A DNA stretch of 64,000 nucleotides from Akkermansiaceae bacterium. GTDB lineage: Bacteria; Verrucomicrobiota; Verrucomicrobiia; Verrucomicrobiales; Akkermansiaceae. Numbering within the stretch: position 1 is the stretch's first letter; every line of letters begins with the position of its first letter. The DNA lies in contig CP059069.1 of assembly GCA_017798145.1 (NCBI GenBank), positions 3,333,226-3,397,225 of the forward strand. Reading direction: 5' to 3'. The notes under the pieces were generated by a model that saw nothing but the letters and a program-made list of their open reading frames with translations, was not told the origin of the DNA and searched no databases. Below are positions 59,349 to 64,000 of this stretch, one piece after another. The translations under genes and the position numbers were made by a program.

Positions 59349-60848
59349 GTGCCCGAAGAAATGGCGGATGCGGCGCACCAGCGATGATGGATCCGCCTTC
59401 TTCCGACCGCTTTCCTTGGTGTCTGCCGCTCCTGCACCAGTCAGGCTTTCCTCACGGTGAAGCCTGCGTTTTTCAAGGATTCTCCCCATGCTTTCCGCCA
59501 GTTCCGGGCGCTCCGCCATCAGTGGTGAAAGCTGCGCCTTGGAGATTTCCAGTACCAGCACATCCCCGGCGGCGCGAACCGTGGCGTTGCGCGGCTCGCC
59601 GGTGACGAGAGACATTTCCCCAAAGCAATCGCCTGAGGAAAGTGTTGCCAGGACAACCCGTGGCCCATCGGATGCCTTTGCGATGACCTCCACGCTACCC
59701 TCCAGGATGAGGAACATGGATTCGCCCGGCTCGCCGCGGGTGACAAGCGCCTCCCTTGGCCCGAAGACGAGGAAACGCCCGCTGGAAATGAGCTTTTCCG
59801 CCTCTTCCTGCGCCAGGCTGTTGAACATGCCGCTGCCGCGTAGGATGCGGGTGGCGTTTTTTCTGGCGGTCACGAAGCCCTGCGGGACGTTTGGGGTGCG
59901 GGTCTCAAGGCTGCGGATGGGGAAGGGGATGCGCATGTCGCGGCGGCCCAGCTCATACCAGAGGGCGGTGCGGATTTCATCGCAGGTGACGTTGTAGAGC
60001 CGGGCGTGGCGCATCCAGAAGCGCAGCTCGTAGGTGATGGATGAGTCGCCAAAATCTATTAGGAAAACGACAGGTTCCGGACTTTCCAGGACTCCTTGGG
60101 CGGTTTTCGCGCATTTGATGAGCACCTCCTTTGCGAGGGCGGGAGGGGTATCGTAATCCAGCCCCAAGCGCAGCCGCACACCGTGCTCCGCACCGGGGTG
60201 GTTGAGGTTCACGATGCGGTTCTTGACCATCTCGCTGTTTGGGATCTCATGGGACACGCGGTCGTTGTCGATGAGGCGCGTGGAGCGCCAGTTGATCTCC
60301 GCCACCTCCGCGCGCTTGCCGCTCTCCCCCAGCAGCAGCCAGTCCCCGACCTTGTAGGCGCTGGTCATGTGGATGCTGAAACCGGCGATCACGTTGCCCA
60401 GCAAATCCTGCATCGCGAACCCCAGGATCACCGCCGCAACGCCTGAGGTCGCCACCAGCCCGGTCAGCTCCAGCCCGTATCCCCATTTCAGGATGGCCGC
60501 CCCCGCCCCCAGCACCACGATGGCTCCCGCCAGCTGCCGCAGGATGATGGGCATGGCCACCTTGCGGCGCTTCTCCAGCCAGCCAACCGTCACACCCCGG
60601 TCGAACATGACCCATGCAAACAGCGTGCCGCAGAAAACCAGCACAGCACCGAGATGCCCCATCCAGGCCTCCTGCGGATAGAACGCCCTCCCGGACACCC
60701 AGAGACCCAGCGCGAGGGCGAAAACCTGCAGCGAGATCCCCGGCGGCTTGTCAGCCTTTTTCCACCCGAAACGGAAGGCCAGCCAGACGCAGAGATAAAT
60801 CCCCGCCGCCAACCCAACCGCCTCCGCAAGCCTTGCATCAAACGCCAT
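59337..60848 (-). CDS. MscS-like mechanosensitive channel fused to a cyclic nucleotide-binding domain
   Basis: This protein of about 503 residues has four hydrophobic segments, then the MscS pore region VAAVILGFAMQDLLGNVIAGF and the beta domain (about 185-300, VAEINWRSTRLIDND, NSEMVKNRIVN). A cNMP-binding domain follows (about 340-460), with GESMFLILEGSVEVI, SSGDCFGEMSLVTGEPRNATVRA containing the GEMSL phosphate-binding cassette. The channel may be gated by cAMP or a related nucleotide as well as tension. ATGs at 60857 and 60848 are both possible. Confidence 0.9.
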   Translation of the reverse strand: MAFDARLAEAVGLAAGIYLCVWLAFRFGWKKADKPPGISLQVFALALGLWVSGRAFYPQEAWMGHLGAVLVFCGTLFAWVMFDRGVTVGWLEKRRKVAMPIILRQLAGAIVVLGAGAAILKWGYGLELTGLVATSGVAAVILGFAMQDLLGNVIAGFSIHMTSAYKVGDWLLLGESGKRAEVAEINWRSTRLIDNDRVSHEIPNSEMVKNRIVNLNHPGAEHGVRLRLGLDYDTPPALAKEVLIKCAKTAQGVLESPEPVVFLIDFGDSSITYELRFWMRHARLYNVTCDEIRTALWYELGRRDMRIPFPIRSLETRTPNVPQGFVTARKNATRILRGSGMFNSLAQEEAEKLISSGRFLVFGPREALVTRGEPGESMFLILEGSVEVIAKASDGPRVVLATLSSGDCFGEMSLVTGEPRNATVRAAGDVLVLEISKAQLSPLMAERPELAESMGRILEKRRLHREESLTGAGAADTKESGRKKADPSSLVRRIRHFFGHLDA

Positions 60849-61243
60849 TGCCACCATCGGATAGCGGAAATCGCCCGCCTTGTCACGCCAAGAGCCATCC
60901 CCGAAAACGGCAGGGTCGCCCCGGCCTAGTTCGGCTCCTGATCCAGATCACAATGCCCGCCACCGCCAAAGCCTCCATCCCATCCCCCTTGCACCTCCGC
61001 AATACATCCCAATCCTTACCGAGCCTGCCCTCTTCCCGCCGATTCCGAAGCATCCGGCTTGGCGAATCACCCAGAAAAAATTTCCGATCTGCCGAAGTTT
61101 CTCCTTGTCACCCCACCCTTCCCGCTGTTTTCTTGTGTCGTTGATTCATTCAACTTCAGCGTTCCACCAGTGACAAACCTGTCACGCGTATCGAAACGAA
61201 ATTTCTAGACCCCAATCATCTAAACCCCTAAACATTGGTTGCC
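60849..61243. other. Intergenic promoter region with GTGACA-N4-TGTCAC palindrome
   Basis: No gene is supported. The palindrome at 61170-61185 (GTGACA, four bases, TGTCAC) lies about 60 bases upstream of the TIGR02597-like start and is a good operator candidate. The region also contains the divergent promoter for the channel gene. Confidence 0.45.
61170..61185 (+). promoter_or_regulatory. Palindromic operator candidate
   Basis: GTGACA and TGTCAC are exact inverted copies six bases long with a four-base spacer. The pattern resembles half-sites used by Crp/Fnr-type regulators in a loose sense, but no regulator is assigned. Confidence 0.4.
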
Positions 61244-62209
61244 ATGAAACATCTCATCCCTCTCACCGCCCTCGCCGCGCTCGCCGCGTCGGGATTCTCC
61301 TCCGCCCAGACCCCAGCCTACTCGAAGCCGAGCGGATATGTGACGCAAAGCATCGTTCAAGGGTTTAACCCGATCGGCTTTACCCTTCAATTGGCTCCAA
61401 CCACCAGCGGATCATTCACGGGTGTTGCTGCATCCACTGTATCCGACTCGACGAAAGATTTTTCCGCGCTTCTTGTCCCTGGGGCGATTTATACGTTGGA
61501 AGTAACGAATGGAAATGCAGTTTCTCAGGTTGTTGAGGTCGGCTCGGGTAGCGGAGCGAATCTGAACACCGCAGGTGATCTTCTCGCTGCGGGTGCGGTG
61601 ATTGGAAATTCGTATGTGCTGAGGAAAGCGGCCACCCTCGAAGAGATTTTCGGAACCACCGGCTCTGTGCTCGCGAAAAACAATGCGGTGAACAACGCAG
61701 ATGTGGTTTGGGTGCCCGATGGTGCAGGCAATTACACTCGTTACTTCCAGAACGCGGCGGGTGCTTGGCGCAATGCCACCACCCCTGGTTTGGCTCCTAA
61801 CACTCCGGTCGTTTACCTGGATGCCGTCTTCATACAGCGCAAGTCGGCTACGCCAGTGAATCTCGTCCTCACTGGTCAGGTGAAGACGACACCCACCAAA
61901 TCTGCGATCATTGAAGGTTTTAACTTCATTTCGACAGTTTACCCTGCTGGGTCCACCCTCCAAAACATCGGCCTTGACACTTCCCTTACCAAGAACAACT
62001 CCGTCAACAATGCAGACGTGGTCTGGATTCCAAATGGCTTGGGTGGTTATACTCGCTACTTCATGAACGCCGCAGGCACTTGGAGAAATGCCACCACTCC
62101 TGGCTTGGCCCCTGACAATCTTCCTATCACAACGGCTATCTTCATCCAGCGCAAAACAGCTAGCACGTCCATTACCCTCACACCTCCAAGCACCTATTCT
62201 AATCTCTAA
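61244..62209 (+). CDS. TIGR02597-like secreted protein with two repeated halves
   Basis: This 321-residue protein has a signal peptide (1-21, ending FSSAQ) and no further membrane segment. It resembles the TIGR02597 family found mainly in Verrucomicrobiota (KPSGYVTQSI near the mature N-terminus, IGNSYVLRKAATLEEIFG). Two segments of about 40 residues are nearly identical: NNADVVWVPDGAGNYTRYF with WRNATTPGLAP near 157-196, and the matching block near 250-290. Function is unknown; secretion and Asn/Thr-rich repeats suggest a surface or matrix protein. Confidence 0.78.
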   Translation: MKHLIPLTALAALAASGFSSAQTPAYSKPSGYVTQSIVQGFNPIGFTLQLAPTTSGSFTGVAASTVSDSTKDFSALLVPGAIYTLEVTNGNAVSQVVEVGSGSGANLNTAGDLLAAGAVIGNSYVLRKAATLEEIFGTTGSVLAKNNAVNNADVVWVPDGAGNYTRYFQNAAGAWRNATTPGLAPNTPVVYLDAVFIQRKSATPVNLVLTGQVKTTPTKSAIIEGFNFISTVYPAGSTLQNIGLDTSLTKNNSVNNADVVWIPNGLGGYTRYFMNAAGTWRNATTPGLAPDNLPITTAIFIQRKTASTSITLTPPSTYSNL

Positions 62210-62246
62210 TAGATTATTAAGTAACAATCGCCACCTGTTAAAAATT

Positions 62247-62909
62247 ATGAAAACACTGTTCAAGTCCATCCTGGTATGCGTGTCAATCGCCCAAACTAGC
62301 CAAGCTGCCATCATAAATGCCTCCTCACATCCAAACCTCTCAGGTCTTGCTGGCGACATTTTTGTCATAAACGCAGTGGGTGACCGTCTCGCCACAGGCT
62401 TCGCGGGACTTGGCGGCTTCGGTATTACAGATGCAGCAGTTGATAATTTCGTGACAACTAGCGATTTCACTTCGCTGGTTGCCAATTTCACGTCATTCAT
62501 CGGATCAGATAACTTTGTCACTGGCACCACAAATGCGTTTGCCACCGTTGCGGGTGCATTCACGATATCTGTGGATCCCTTCGACCCTTCCGCTAATATC
62601 GGCCAGACCCTTTATTCGTTCATTGGTAACGGGACATCTCTTTCAGATAGCACTGAGTTTGCGCTTTTCAGGCACACTCAAAAGCTTGCTGCTGATCCCG
62701 CTGCCCCTGCTCTTCCGACTGAATACCAATTGGACTTGGTCAACGGATCCTTACTGATTGGATCACCTACCACGATTGTGACATCTGATGCCAACCTCGG
62801 TATCACTGACGCAACTGTCGATGCCATCCAACTTACTGCAGTGCCAGAGCCATCTGCGCTACTTCTCTCTGCACTGGGAGCACTCGCACTCCTTCGCCGC
62901 AAGCGCTAG
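62247..62909 (+). CDS. PEP-CTERM sorting-domain protein
   Basis: This 220-residue protein has a signal peptide (ending SQAA), a Phe/Thr/Asn-rich beta domain, and a PEP-CTERM tail VPEPSALLLSALGALALLRRKR. The start at 62247 (MKTLFKSIL) follows the TIGR02597-like stop by 37 bases, so the two secreted proteins are probably coexpressed. A rho-independent terminator ends the unit. Confidence 0.92.
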   Translation: MKTLFKSILVCVSIAQTSQAAIINASSHPNLSGLAGDIFVINAVGDRLATGFAGLGGFGITDAAVDNFVTTSDFTSLVANFTSFIGSDNFVTGTTNAFATVAGAFTISVDPFDPSANIGQTLYSFIGNGTSLSDSTEFALFRHTQKLAADPAAPALPTEYQLDLVNGSLLIGSPTTIVTSDANLGITDATVDAIQLTAVPEPSALLLSALGALALLRRKR

Positions 62910-62933
62910 CATTCGCGGAAGTGGTGATTTCCC

Positions 62934-62963
62934 AAAGGACGGGCATCAGCCCGTCCTTTTTTT
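62934..62963 (+). terminator. Rho-independent terminator
   Basis: AAGGACGGGC, a short loop and GCCCGTCCTT form a 10-base stem followed by a T-run at 62957-62963. It lies 25-50 bases after the PEP-CTERM stop. Confidence 0.9.
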
Positions 62964-63081
62964 GTGCGGCGCACACTGCGCCAAGGAACCCAGTTTCATA
63001 TCCTATCCCACAAAGCTCTGGCGGATCCGGCCTGGACGGGACTGATTTTGGATCTGGCAGCAGCCTCCGGCGGATACGGGT

Positions 63082-63273
63082 GTGAAGCCTCAAACCAAGC
63101 CCTCTTTTCAGGAGCCAGCCTTCCGCCCGGTTTCACGGGGGGGCTGGCGGAAACCTGCCGAGCCGATTCCAATCACGGACGAGGCCGTATTGTCCCTGCC
63201 ACGATGGTTTGAACCTTACCAACAGGCACAATCCCGCAAACCATTCCTCGACAGGCTGGAAGGGCGCTCCTAG
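63082..63273 (+). CDS. Possible small protein, 63 residues
   Basis: This frame starts at GTG 63082 and encodes a basic, Pro-rich soluble peptide (FQEPAFRPVSRGGWRKPAEP, VLSLPRWFEPYQQAQ, ending FLDRLEGRS). It lies between a terminator and the FKBP gene, ending 23 bases before that gene. The ribosome site is weak and no family was recognised. It may be real, but the evidence is limited to an open frame with sensible codon use. Confidence 0.35.
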   Translation: MKPQTKPSFQEPAFRPVSRGGWRKPAEPIPITDEAVLSLPRWFEPYQQAQSRKPFLDRLEGRS

Positions 63274-63296
63274 GCTGCGCGGACATCAATCGAACC

Positions 63297-64000
63297 ATGA
63301 GCACCATTTCACCCAACAGCGCCGCCCGCCTGGGCATGATCGCCCTTGCCAGCATCACCTTGGCCATGGCGCAGGACACCCCACCGCCCGCAGCGGAAGC
63401 CGCGCCGGCCCCTGTCAGCCCGGAGCAGGCGAAGTCCGATTCCTCCTATGCCTTGGGCTACCGCACGGGTGGTGGCTTTGCGGAGGAATTCGGCCGCTAC
63501 GGGGTGAAACTGGATGACCTGGAGATGGAAAATTTCATCAAGGGCTTCCAAGCGGCGGCGAAGGGCGAGAAGCCGGAGGTCGATGAAGCCCGCCTCCAGG
63601 CGGCGATGGCCGCGCTCGGCGAGATGCTTGAGCAGCGAGAGAAGGATGCCGCCCAGGCGAACCTGGATGCAGGAAAGAAATTCCTTGAGGAGAACGGCAA
63701 GCGCGAGGGAGTCACCACCACCAAGAGCGGGCTCCAGTATGAGGTTCTCGCGAAGGGCGGCGACTCGAAATACGTCGCGCCCAAGGAAGGCTCCCCGGAA
63801 AAGCAGTTCATGGTGAATTATAGGGGCACGCTCATCGACGGCACGGAATTCGACGCATCGCCGGAAGGCTCGCCGGTGCCGATGACGCTGCAGGTGATCG
63901 ACGGTTTCCGGGAGGCGCTGACGACCATGCCGATCGGCGCGAAGTGGAAGCTTTTCATCCCAAGCGATCTGGCCTACGGGGCGGAGCGCCGCAGTGCGGA
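63297..64000 (+). CDS. FKBP-type peptidyl-prolyl isomerase, 3' end cut by window edge
   Basis: The visible 234 residues include a signal peptide (ending LAMAQ), an N-terminal FKBP dimerisation domain (about 40-130, SSYALGYRTGGGFAEEFGRYG, ending KFLEENGKREGV), and the start of the FKBP catalytic domain. TTTKSGLQYEVL, MVNYRGTLIDGTEFDAS, and KWKLFIPSDLAYGAERRS match FkpA/Mip. It catalyses proline isomerisation of periplasmic or surface proteins. The ATG at 63297 opens the signal peptide. The frame is open at base 64000. Confidence 0.92.
   Translation, partial: MSTISPNSAARLGMIALASITLAMAQDTPPPAAEAAPAPVSPEQAKSDSSYALGYRTGGGFAEEFGRYGVKLDDLEMENFIKGFQAAAKGEKPEVDEARLQAAMAALGEMLEQREKDAAQANLDAGKKFLEENGKREGVTTTKSGLQYEVLAKGGDSKYVAPKEGSPEKQFMVNYRGTLIDGTEFDASPEGSPVPMTLQVIDGFREALTTMPIGAKWKLFIPSDLAYGAERRSA

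Noticed and set aside
1-64000. CRISPR arrays, rRNA and tRNA genes
   Set aside because: No regularly spaced short repeats and no rRNA or tRNA-like cloverleaf segments were recognised by eye. attC sites are the only regularly recurring structured repeats.

Overview
The window looks like a contig from a Verrucomicrobiota bacterium, probably Verrucomicrobiales close to Luteolibacter or Haloferula. This is inferred from gene content and no search was run. The evidence is high GC, PEP-CTERM proteins, CxPxR sulfatases, DUF1080 and SHD1 domains, a TIGR02597-like secreted protein, MYG1, and many secreted glycan enzymes with Gram-negative signal peptides and lipoboxes.

Layout. 1-11.5 kb: a secreted alpha/beta hydrolase cut by the left edge, a sulfatase, a His-rich permease pair (UPF0718 plus TIGR03943), an HNH nuclease, a polyprenyl synthase, and three secreted sugar enzymes (GH128-like, DUF1080, alpha-galactosidase-like). 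11.5-16 kb: a VC0807-like membrane protein, PCD, a BamE-like lipoprotein, an L,D-transpeptidase, MYG1 and a YhaM-like HD nuclease. 16-21.4 kb (minus): ABC exporter, SLC13 symporter, WG-repeat protein and a YdeI-CDGSH fusion, tightly packed. 21.4-28 kb: membrane protein, LpxL-like acyltransferase, RNase HIII, CPBP protease, serine protease lipoprotein, second sulfatase. 28-33 kb (minus): ZnuA-like protein and a tatC/unknown/ClpP-like/metallo-hydrolase operon with start-stop overlaps. 33.7-37.4 kb: a DUF883/YqjE-like stress operon and two tandem PilT ATPases.

The most interesting region is 37.7-48.8 kb, a chromosomal integron. It has an integron integrase (frameshifted once at a short homopolymer), an attI-like junction, and about ten gene cassettes of visibly lower GC separated by attC sites whose arms pair and end in GTT cores. 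Cassette genes include an Abi-alpha (DUF4393) protein, a PEP-CTERM protein, small membrane proteins and several unknowns. An IS1111-like IS110 element sits at the core site of one attC and carries a long non-coding segment downstream of its transposase, a candidate bridge RNA. The array is decaying: two cassette frameshifts, one in-frame TGA, two attC sites with altered core triplets, one half-missing attC, and a distal attC cut by an IS110 remnant. No comparable disruption was seen in the roughly 50 kb of flanking genes.

48.8-64 kb returns to ordinary chromosome: a small zincin, an SH3-like lipoprotein, a PhoX-like and MGH1-like glycosidase pair, aldose epimerase lipoprotein, SulP and LptF/G transporters, two PEP-CTERM proteins, TsaB, a CNMP-binding MscS channel, a TIGR02597-like protein and a FKBP isomerase cut by the right edge. 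No rRNA, tRNA or CRISPR array was recognised.
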